7,622 nucleotides of DNA from the NCBI GenBank assembly GCA_035720425.1, contig DASTOB010000037.1:1-7622 (forward strand). The letters are read 5' to 3'. The position numbers were made by a program, and so were the translations under genes. Shown piece after piece: positions 1-6,237 of the stretch. The number at the start of each line of letters is the position of its first letter. Position 1 is the stretch's first letter. This stretch comes from DASTOB01 sp035720425 (lineage in GTDB: Bacteria > Chloroflexota > Limnocylindria > Limnocylindrales > CSP1-4). The notes beneath the pieces were generated by a model. The model made no database searches, was not told where the DNA came from, and worked only from the letters and a program-made list of their open reading frames with translations.

Positions 1-893
1 ACGAGATCGGTCAACCGGTCGAGCTGGTCGAGATCCGCGACGCACGGCCGCAGGACGAGCTCGTCCGCGCCGTCGTCCTCGTGGCGCCGGATGACGGCCG
101 ACACTGCCTCGACCGTGGTCGGGATGCCGCGCAGCCGACGCTCGGCGAGCGCGGGATCGAAGCCGTACCACGCGTCGATGTGGGCTCGCGCGGCCTCCTC
201 GGCTCGCGGCCCGAGGGCGAAGTAGCTCCCGGCGACCCGGCGCGGTCGCCCGGCTCGCCCGGCTGCGTCCCACGCATCGACGATCGCGCGCCACAGGGCG
301 GCCATCCGCTCCGGGTCGCCGCCGCCGGGCGCCATGAACCCGTCGCCCCACGCCGCGATCCGGCGCGCGACGGCATCGACGTACCCCCCGACGAGGACCT
401 GCGGGCCGCCGGGTCGTGCCGGCGCCGGGCCGATCATCCCGATGCCGGGGTCGACGGGCTCGGCGCCGGAGTCGAGTGGCTCGCCCGCCCAGATCCGGCG
501 GAGCAGCGGGAGCTGGGCGTCGAGGCGTCGGCCGCGCGTCGCGAAGTCCGTGCCGGTCGCAGTGTAGTCGTCCGGGCGGATGCCGATCCCCACCCCGAGC
601 GTCAGCCGGCCGCGCGACAGGACGTCGACCGAGGCAGCCTGACGGGCGAGCAGCGTCGTCTCGCGGGTCGGCCCCAGGACGATGCTCGTGAGAAGGCCGA
701 TGCGGCGCGTCACGGCGGCCGCGGCGGCGAGGGCGACGAGCGGTTCGAGCGCGTCGTGAACGACCCGGTCGGGGACCGCCAGGCCGGAGAACGGACCGTG
801 CTCCGCGCGGACGGCCCAGGTGAGCACGACGTCCGGGTCCGCCCCCGCACTCCGCACCGGCAGGCCGACGGCGACCCGGATCGCGGTGCTCAC
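1..893 (-). CDS. LLM class (luciferase-like) flavin/F420-dependent oxidoreductase, C-terminus cut by window edge
   Basis: Read leftward, the frame is open from a GTG at 891-893 to the left edge, giving 297 codons. The family is usually about 290-340 residues, so only a short C-terminal tail is probably missing. It should be a TIM-barrel oxidoreductase using FMN or F420; the substrate cannot be read. Residues 5-12 (IRVAVGLP) form the first strand. Residues 64-104 match the family core: RIGLLTSIV, then a Pro-Thr-Arg-Glu turn, ARQAASVDVLSRGRL and LGVGIG. A later GPQVLVGGY and a WGDGFMAPGG segment match the middle of the barrel. GTG is the only start downstream of the in-frame stop at 975-977. 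A weak AGGG lies 6 bases upstream on the minus strand (900-903). The gene is transcribed away from the molybdenum hydroxylase operon and shares its 140-base upstream region, so joint regulation is possible but unproven. Family call is firm; role is unknown. Confidence 0.9.
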   Translation of the reverse strand, partial: MSTAIRVAVGLPVRSAGADPDVVLTWAVRAEHGPFSGLAVPDRVVHDALEPLVALAAAAAVTRRIGLLTSIVLGPTRETTLLARQAASVDVLSRGRLTLGVGIGIRPDDYTATGTDFATRGRRLDAQLPLLRRIWAGEPLDSGAEPVDPGIGMIGPAPARPGGPQVLVGGYVDAVARRIAAWGDGFMAPGGGDPERMAALWRAIVDAWDAAGRAGRPRRVAGSYFALGPRAEEAARAHIDAWYGFDPALAERRLRGIPTTVEAVSAVIRRHEDDGADELVLRPCVADLDQLDRLTDL

Positions 894-976
894 GCTGGGC
901 CCTGGCGCGGCACGGTCCGCCTCCCTCCCTCCGACCGTGGCCGGAACTCGCTGGTCGAAGCGTGCGAATGGGCGCT

Positions 977-998
977 ATTGTATACGACGAGATGCAAT
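977..998. promoter_or_regulatory. Imperfect inverted repeat, candidate operator
   Basis: ATTGTAT at 977-983 and ATGCAAT at 992-998 are inverted copies matching at 6 of 7 positions, separated by 8 bases. They form the only AT-rich patch in the divergent spacer. The left arm runs into a GTATAC palindrome (980-985), a core seen in some GntR-type operators. The position about 35-57 bases ahead of the operon start codon suits a repressor or activator site. No regulator gene is visible in the window, so the cognate protein is unknown, and a chance match cannot be excluded. Confidence 0.35.
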
Positions 999-1021
999 CG
1001 TCCGGCGCGTGACGCGGCGGT

Positions 1022-1028
1022 GGGAGGA
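1022..1028 (+). promoter_or_regulatory. Ribosome binding site of the 939-aa molybdenum hydroxylase
   Basis: GGGAGGA ends 5 bases before the ATG at 1034. It is a near-consensus Shine-Dalgarno sequence and fixes this ATG as the start. It is the strongest such site in the window, as expected for the first gene of the operon. Confidence 0.75.
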
Positions 1029-1033
1029 ACCGG

Positions 1034-3853
1034 ATGGAGACGGCGGCGGAAACCCTGCAGGAGCTCACGTTCACCCTGAACGGCGAGCCGGTCAGCGCTC
1101 GGGTCGATGGCCGCCGCACGCTGCTTCGATTCCTGCGCGACGACCTCGGGCTGATGGGCACGAAGGACGGCTGCACGAGCGGCGACTGTGGCTCGTGCGT
1201 CGTCCAGGTCGACGGCCGGCCGCTCGACGCGTGCACATTCCTCATGCGCCGCGCGGAGGGGACGTCGATCGAAACGATCGACGGGCTGGCCCGCCCGGAC
1301 GGCACGCTCCACCCGATCCAGGCGGCGTTCCTCGACCGGGGCGCCGTCCAGTGCGGGTTCTGCATCCCGGGCATGATCATGGCCTCGAAGGCGCTCCTCG
1401 AGACGACGCCGTGCCCGACGCTGCCGCAGATCCGCGAGGGCCTCAGGAACAACATCTGCCGCTGCACCGGGTTCGAGCCGATCTTCGACGCGGTCCAGCA
1501 GGCGGCCGAGTGGCTGGACAACCCGGAGACGTACGAGGGCTGGCAGCCGACGTACGGGCCGATGGGCACACCGGCCGTCCTCGTCGACGGCTTCCAGAGC
1601 GTGCAGGGCAAGCTGCCGTATGCCGACGACCGGGTGATGCCCGGCATGCTCCACGGGGCCGTCGTCTGGTCGGACCACGCATACGCGCGGCTCCTGTCCG
1701 TCGACACGTCGGCCGCCAAGTCGGCGCCGGGAGTCCGCTGGGTCCTCACGGCCGACGACGTGCCCGGTCTCAACGCCCATGGCCGAACGGTCCCGGACCA
1801 GCCGGTCTTCGCGCACGACTTCGTCCGCTTCACCGGCGACCCGATCGCGCTCGTGCTGGCCGACACGCGGGAGCAGGCGGCGGCGGCCGTCGACCTCGTG
1901 ACGGTCGAGTACGAACCGCTGCCGGGCCTGTTCAGCCCGGCCGACGCGCTCGCCCCGGACGCCCCGCAGCTCGTCTACTCGGCGCCCGGCAACGTGTGCA
2001 AGGCGCTCGTGCATGAGGTCGGCGACATCGACGCCGCGTTCGCCGCCGCCGCCCACGTCGTGGAGGGCCACTTCTCGACCCAGCGCCAGGATCACGCCTA
2101 CCTCGAGCCGCTCGCCTGCCTCGCGGAAGTCCGGGACGGCGGCGTGACCGTTTACGTCCCGCAGCAGGCGCCGTTCGAGACGCGCGAGCAGCTGACGAAG
2201 ATCCTCGACCTGCCGCGCGACAAGGTCCGGATCGTGTCGACCCCGCTCGGCGGCGGGTTCGGCGGGAAGCTCGAGATCCACCTCGAGGGGATGGCCGCCG
2301 TCGCCGCGTGGGTCACGAGGAAGCCGGTCAAGATCGTCCTGCCGCGCGGCGAGTCGCTCCGGACGTCGGTCAAGCGCCACCCGTTCGAGCTCGACTACCG
2401 CGTCGCCGTCGACGCGGACGGCACGCTCCTCGCGGTCGACGCGACGCTCGTGTGCGACGGCGGGCCGTACACCGGCAACAGCCCGCGGGTCATCGACCAG
2501 GCGTGCATCTTCGCCTGCGGTCCGTATCGCGTCCCGAACGTCCGGATCGACGGCAAGGCGGTCCTCACGAACAACCCGCTCGGCGGCGCGTTCCGCGGCT
2601 ACGGCATCAACCAGAGCGCCGTGGCGATGGAGTCGATGATGGACGAGCTGGCCGTGCAGATCGGCATGGACCCGTTCGAGTTCCGGCGCCGGAACATGTA
2701 CGTCGAGGGCGACTACACGATCACCGGCCAGCACCTCCCGTCCAGCGTCGGCGCGGTCGCCACGCTCGACGCGTGCCGCGCGGCGTTCGAGGAGGAGTGG
2801 CCCACGTACAAAGCGCTGGAGCGGCCGGGCTACCGGATCGGCTATGGCGTGGCCGGTGGGATGAAGAACGTCGGCGCCGGGAAGGGCAAGATCGACGACG
2901 CCGGGGCGACGCTCACGCTCAAGGCGGACGGCCGGGTCGAGCTCATCGCCTCGGTCGTCGACATGGGCCAGGCGATCCGCACGACGATGGTCCAGCTCGC
3001 GGCACAGTCGACGGGCCTGTCGTTCGGCCGGTTCGACATCGTCACCCAGGACACGGCGATCGTGCACTCCCACCGTTCCGCGTCCGGGCAGCGCCAGACG
3101 CTCGTGTCGGGCAACGCGGTGATGATCGCCGGCAAGCAGTTCAAGAAGCTGCTGTTCGACCTCGTCGCGAGGTGGACGGGCCGGAACCCGGCCGAGATCG
3201 CCCTCGTCGACGACGAGTTCCGCACCCAGTGGACGCAGTACGTCGTCGAGGAGCGGCTCATGACCCTCCGGGAGGTCTTCGAGCGAGCCGCGGCCGAGGG
3301 GATCGACGTGCGGACCGAGGCGGAGTACATCGCGCCGCAGACCTGGCCGCTGTCCGACCAGGAGGCGCGCCGGACGGTCCCGCGCGACCAGTACCGCAAC
3401 TACCCGACGTACGCGTATGCGACCCAGGTCGCGATCGTCGGCGTCGACGAGGCGACCGGTCGGGTCGACGTGCTCCGGGTCATCGCCGCCCACGACTGCG
3501 GGGTGGCCATCAACCCGCAGCAGATCCGCGGCCAGCTCATCGGCAGCGTGTCGATGGGCCAGGGACTCGCCCTGACCGAGAACTACCCATCGGTCGCCGG
3601 CTCGCCACCGTGGCGGCGGCTCGACTACCGCAAGCTCGGCGTGCCGACGAGCCTCAACGCGACGACGGTCCGGACGATCATCGTCGAGGATCCGTTCCCG
3701 GAGGGGCCGTACGGCGCGAAGGGCATCTCGGAGATCGCCACCGTGCCGTCGACGCCGGCGATCCTCAACGCCGTCTACAACGCGACGGGCGTGCGGATCC
3801 ATCAGACGCCGGTCGACCCGGACCTCCTGCGCGCCCGCCTCGCGGCGTCCTGA
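1034..3853 (+). CDS. Molybdenum hydroxylase, [2Fe-2S]-Mo fusion (XdhD / Se-dependent xanthine dehydrogenase-like architecture)
   Basis: This 939-aa xanthine oxidase-family enzyme should hydroxylate a heterocycle or aldehyde carbon using water at a molybdopterin centre. The plant-type [2Fe-2S] domain has C47, C52, C55 and C67; the second, helical [2Fe-2S] domain has C107, C110, C142 and C144 (QCGFC and CRC motifs). The Mo domain starts near residue 180 (PGMLH entry). It carries GGGFGGK (406-412), AFRGYG (519-524), a GQ loop (645-646), HDCGVAINP, and KGISE with the likely catalytic base E900. There is no FAD domain between FeS and Mo. This domain order is known from E. coli XdhD (about 956 aa) and the selenium-dependent xanthine dehydrogenases. 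By hand alignment, bovine XDH Glu802 corresponds to L413 and Arg880 to Q489, so xanthine is not assured. The start follows a strong GGGAGGA. It is first in the operon, 41 bases ahead of the amidohydrolase. The electron-accepting FAD partner is not adjacent. Family is certain, substrate unknown. Confidence 0.93.
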   Translation: METAAETLQELTFTLNGEPVSARVDGRRTLLRFLRDDLGLMGTKDGCTSGDCGSCVVQVDGRPLDACTFLMRRAEGTSIETIDGLARPDGTLHPIQAAFLDRGAVQCGFCIPGMIMASKALLETTPCPTLPQIREGLRNNICRCTGFEPIFDAVQQAAEWLDNPETYEGWQPTYGPMGTPAVLVDGFQSVQGKLPYADDRVMPGMLHGAVVWSDHAYARLLSVDTSAAKSAPGVRWVLTADDVPGLNAHGRTVPDQPVFAHDFVRFTGDPIALVLADTREQAAAAVDLVTVEYEPLPGLFSPADALAPDAPQLVYSAPGNVCKALVHEVGDIDAAFAAAAHVVEGHFSTQRQDHAYLEPLACLAEVRDGGVTVYVPQQAPFETREQLTKILDLPRDKVRIVSTPLGGGFGGKLEIHLEGMAAVAAWVTRKPVKIVLPRGESLRTSVKRHPFELDYRVAVDADGTLLAVDATLVCDGGPYTGNSPRVIDQACIFACGPYRVPNVRIDGKAVLTNNPLGGAFRGYGINQSAVAMESMMDELAVQIGMDPFEFRRRNMYVEGDYTITGQHLPSSVGAVATLDACRAAFEEEWPTYKALERPGYRIGYGVAGGMKNVGAGKGKIDDAGATLTLKADGRVELIASVVDMGQAIRTTMVQLAAQSTGLSFGRFDIVTQDTAIVHSHRSASGQRQTLVSGNAVMIAGKQFKKLLFDLVARWTGRNPAEIALVDDEFRTQWTQYVVEERLMTLREVFERAAAEGIDVRTEAEYIAPQTWPLSDQEARRTVPRDQYRNYPTYAYATQVAIVGVDEATGRVDVLRVIAAHDCGVAINPQQIRGQLIGSVSMGQGLALTENYPSVAGSPPWRRLDYRKLGVPTSLNATTVRTIIVEDPFPEGPYGAKGISEIATVPSTPAILNAVYNATGVRIHQTPVDPDLLRARLAAS

Positions 3854-3894
3854 CCCGTCACGGCGCGGTGAGCGGAGCGGCGGCACCGGGCGGC

Positions 3895-5286
3895 ATGGCC
3901 GACCTCGTCGTCCGCTCGCACCGAATCCATACCCCGGACGGCTGGCGTGACGGCACGGTCGTCGTCGCCGGCGGGCGGATCGTCGAGGTCCGCCCGGCGG
4001 GCGACGAGCCGGCCGCGGAGCGCCGGATCGACGCGACGAACCTCGCCGTCCTGCCCGGCCTCGTCGACACGCACTGCCACTTCCGGGATCCGGGCTTCAC
4101 CGACAAGGAGGACTGGACGAGCGGGTCGCGGGCCGCCGCCGCCGGCGGGGTGACGACCGCCCTCGACATGCCCAATGTGTCGCCCCCGACGAACACCGCG
4201 GACCGCCTCGTCGCCCACCTCGCCAATGCCGCCGCGAAGTCGGTCGTCGACTTCGGGCACAACGCCGCGGCGACCGACCCGGACGCCATCGCCGGGCTCG
4301 ACGCCGCCGGCGCGACCGCGTTCAAGGTGTTCATGATGCGCGACGTGGGGCGCTCGTATCCGCACATGCCGGGCATCGCCGTGGACGACCGGGCGACGCT
4401 CTTCCGGATCTGCGAGGCGGTCGCGGCGACCGGCAAGCCCCTGTTCGTCCACGCCTGGGACCAGTCGCTGTACGAGCTGTTCGTCGGCCGTGCCCAGGAG
4501 CGCTGGGGCCGGGACTTCCGCTCGTACGCCCGGGCCGGCCGGATGGGCGAGGGGATCGTCTGGGATTCCGGCGTCGCGACGATGCTCCTCCTCCAGCGCG
4601 AGACCGGCGTCCGGCTCCACGTCCTCCACGTCATGACGATCGGGGTGATCGAGCTGATCCGGGCGGCCCGGGCGGCCGGCCGGACGGTGACCGCGGAGGT
4701 GAACCCGCACTCGCTGTTCGTGGCGAACTCGTGGGCGACGATCGAGCGGCTCGGGCCATACGCGCTCCACATGTGGGTCCCGGACGATCACGCCGAAGCG
4801 CTCTTCCGCGAGACGGCCGGCGGGATCATCGACGTCGTCGGGTCCGACCACTCGCCCCACACGCGCGAGGAGAAGGAGCGCGGTTGGACCGACATGTACG
4901 CCGCGCCGGGGGGCAGCCCGTCTATCCAGCACGTCCTGTCGCTCCTGCTCACTGAGGTCGCCGCCGGGCGGTTGAGCCTCGAGCGCGTCGTGGACCTATG
5001 CGCGACGAACCCGGCACGGCTCGTCGGACTCTACCCGCGCAAGGGGGCGATCGCCCCCGGCTCCGACGCGGATCTCGTCCTCGTCGACCCGGCCCGCCGG
5101 GCGGTCATCCGCGCCGCGACGAGCCACTACAAGTGCGGCTGGACGAACCTCGAGGGCCGGGAGGTGACCGGCGTGCCGGTCATGACAATCCTGCGCGGCC
5201 GGGTCATCGCCGAGGAGGGCGAGGTGCTCGCCGAGCCCGGTTCCGGCCGCCCGGTCACGGTCCACGCCGGGGAAGCCGTCCGATGA
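3895..5286 (+). CDS. Cyclic amidohydrolase of the dihydroorotase/allantoinase family
   Basis: This 463-aa cytosolic TIM-barrel metallohydrolase probably opens a cyclic amide or ureide ring. Metal ligands are visible: H60 and H62 (DTHCHFRDPG), candidate carboxylated lysine K144 (AFKVF), H186, H245 and D318 (SDHSPHTREEK). R64 and N94 (MPN) match the pair that holds the substrate carboxylate in dihydroorotases; E. coli allantoinase lacks this Arg. Other family motifs differ: HxED is HAWD (186-189), HVST is HVMT, and the usual NPP/APP-type loop before the catalytic Asp reads MWVPDD (293-298). Length fits the family (about 430-470). The ATG at 3895 matches the usual N-terminus (DLVVRSHRI). An in-frame GTG at 3868 would add nine residues and cannot be excluded. 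Its stop overlaps the next start by 4 bases (ATGA). Placement between two molybdenum hydroxylases suggests it acts on a hydroxylated heterocycle; allantoinase, dihydroorotase or hydantoinase-like activity are all possible. Confidence 0.88.
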   Translation: MADLVVRSHRIHTPDGWRDGTVVVAGGRIVEVRPAGDEPAAERRIDATNLAVLPGLVDTHCHFRDPGFTDKEDWTSGSRAAAAGGVTTALDMPNVSPPTNTADRLVAHLANAAAKSVVDFGHNAAATDPDAIAGLDAAGATAFKVFMMRDVGRSYPHMPGIAVDDRATLFRICEAVAATGKPLFVHAWDQSLYELFVGRAQERWGRDFRSYARAGRMGEGIVWDSGVATMLLLQRETGVRLHVLHVMTIGVIELIRAARAAGRTVTAEVNPHSLFVANSWATIERLGPYALHMWVPDDHAEALFRETAGGIIDVVGSDHSPHTREEKERGWTDMYAAPGGSPSIQHVLSLLLTEVAAGRLSLERVVDLCATNPARLVGLYPRKGAIAPGSDADLVLVDPARRAVIRAATSHYKCGWTNLEGREVTGVPVMTILRGRVIAEEGEVLAEPGSGRPVTVHAGEAVR

Positions 5287-5747
5287 TCCTGTCGATCGCG
5301 AAGTCGGCCGACCTGCCGGTCTCACCGGCGGAGGCGTGGGCGCTCGTGCGCGACCCGCTGCGGGTCGCGGCGTGCATCGCCTCGATCGAGCGGTTCGAGC
5401 CCGGGGCGGCGCCGGGCCGCTTCGAGGCGCTCCTCGTCGAGCGGCTCGGGCCGTTCAGCGTCCGCGTCCCGCTCGCGATCGACGTCACCGAGGACGCGGC
5501 GGGGCAGGCGATGGTCGCGGCCGTGTCGGGCGAGGACCGGGCTGGGCAGGCCCGCGTTCGCGGCGAGGTCCGGGCGATCGTCCTGGCCGCCGAGGGCGGC
5601 GGGTCCCGGCTCGAGGTGTCGAGCGAGATGGAGGTCCTGGGCCGGCTCGCCTCGCTCGGCGCGGTGCCGATCCGGCGGCGCGGCGACCAGGTGTTCGAGG
5701 CGTTCGTGGCGACCCTGCGGCGCGCGCTCGGGGGCGGCGATGGCTGA
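5283..5747 (+). CDS. CoxG-like SRPBCC domain protein
   Basis: The 154-aa product fits the SRPBCC/CoxG family. The N-terminal strand and helix read LPVSPAEAWALVRDPLRVAA (11-30) and are followed by CI at 31-32, matching the CoxG pattern (dPxxVWxxLxDPxxLAxCIPG), though the PG after CI is absent. The middle alternates beta strands, and the C-terminal helix (GDQVFEAFVATLRRAL) matches the family end. In CO dehydrogenase clusters CoxG associates with the molybdenum enzyme and its link to the membrane/quinone pool. Here the protein ends right after the SRPBCC domain, without the C-terminal extension and anchor of longer CoxG proteins (about 200 aa), so it is probably soluble. It starts inside the previous stop (ATGA), with GGGGAAG 7 bases upstream, and overlaps the next gene by 8 bases. 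It likely serves one or both molybdenum hydroxylases, but its ligand is unknown. Confidence 0.8.
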   Translation: MILSIAKSADLPVSPAEAWALVRDPLRVAACIASIERFEPGAAPGRFEALLVERLGPFSVRVPLAIDVTEDAAGQAMVAAVSGEDRAGQARVRGEVRAIVLAAEGGGSRLEVSSEMEVLGRLASLGAVPIRRRGDQVFEAFVATLRRALGGGDG

Positions 5748-6234
5748 GCCGGCCGTCCCGCTCATCGGGCTCGCCATGACCGTCAACGGCAGCCCCGTCG
5801 AGGTCGAGGTTGCCCCGTGGGAGGCGCTCGCCCACACGCTCCGGACGCGCCTCGGCCTGACCGGCACGAAGGTGTCGTGCGACGTCCAGGCGTGCGGCGC
5901 CTGCACCGTGCTCGTCGACGGGCTGCCGCGCAGCGCGTGCACGTTCCTCGCCTACGAGGCGCGCGGACGCGACGTGCTGACGGTCGAGGGCCTCGCCCGC
6001 GCGGAGGACGAGCTCGATCCGGTCCAGCGCGCGTTCCTCGACGAGAGCGCGTTCCAGTGCGGGTTCTGCACGAGCGGCATGCTCCTCGCCGCGCGCGCCG
6101 TCATCGACACGGAGCCGGACGCGGACGACGCGACGCTCATCGAGCACATGAGCGGCAACCTGTGTCGCTGCACCGGCTACCTGTCGATCGTGGCGGCGAT
6201 CCTCCGGGCGCGCGACGCGGCGTCCGAAGGCTGA
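5740..6234 (+). CDS. [2Fe-2S] small subunit of molybdenum hydroxylase (CoxS-type)
   Basis: This 164-aa electron-transfer subunit carries two [2Fe-2S] clusters, passing electrons from the Mo centre to FAD. The plant-type cluster ligands are C47, C52, C55 and C67 (SCDVQACGACTVLVDG); the second set is C107, C110, C142 and C144 (QCGFC, NLCRCTGY). Length matches CoxS/XdhC-type subunits (about 155-170 aa). All eight cysteines occur at exactly the same residue numbers as in the N-terminal domain of the 939-aa enzyme, with no gap needed between them up to residue 147. The ATG lies within the end of the CoxG-like gene (8-base overlap, other frame), behind G-rich sequence. Three bases separate its stop from the next start. 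It almost certainly partners with the FAD-Mo fusion that follows. Family is certain; CO, aldehyde, purine and other substrates cannot be told apart from this subunit. Confidence 0.95.
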   Translation: MAEPAVPLIGLAMTVNGSPVEVEVAPWEALAHTLRTRLGLTGTKVSCDVQACGACTVLVDGLPRSACTFLAYEARGRDVLTVEGLARAEDELDPVQRAFLDESAFQCGFCTSGMLLAARAVIDTEPDADDATLIEHMSGNLCRCTGYLSIVAAILRARDAASEG

Positions 6235-6237
6235 CTG

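Larger units (their letters stand above)
894..1033. promoter_or_regulatory. Divergent intergenic region with putative promoters for both directions
   Basis: This 140-base spacer separates the two divergent start codons, so promoters for both sides should lie here. Most of it is GC-rich. The exception is a short AT-rich patch around 975-998 with a GTATAC palindrome at 980-985. I could not place a convincing -35/-10 pair with standard spacing on either strand. TATACG (981-986) rightward and TACAAT (reverse complement of 978-983) leftward are only weak -10 candidates. On the minus strand, 921-932 reads as three tandem GGAG/GGGAG units, but they lie too far from the GTG to act as its ribosome binding site. 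Confidence 0.55.

Noticed and set aside
81..1079. Forward open frame of 332 codons across the left gene and spacer
   Set aside because: It has no domain features and overlaps the leftward luciferase-like gene, whose translation shows a clear family core.
820..2016. Forward open frame of 398 codons
   Set aside because: The sequence is an Arg/Pro/Gly-rich alternative frame of the Mo hydroxylase and has no motif.
1034..3853. Naming the 939-aa enzyme xanthine dehydrogenase or CO dehydrogenase outright
   Set aside because: Glu802 and Arg880 equivalents are replaced and there is no CoxL AYxCSFR-type active-site loop, so neither specific name is supported.
890..3886. A 998-codon open frame on the minus strand covering the whole 939-aa gene
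   Set aside because: Its translation is rich in Arg, Asp, Val and Leu with no recognisable domain. It mirrors the G/C-biased third positions of the forward gene, which shows full family motifs and a strong ribosome binding site.
2308..3894. Upstream in-frame extension of the amidohydrolase
   Set aside because: The frame stays open back to 2308 but the translation is Arg/Gly/Pro-rich noise inside the Mo hydroxylase gene. Homology begins at the ATG at 3895, or at most the GTG at 3868.
3854..3894. Terminator or promoter between the Mo hydroxylase and the amidohydrolase
   Set aside because: The 41-base gap is GC-rich but has no clear hairpin followed by a T run, and no promoter-like AT-rich element, so the genes are treated as one operon.
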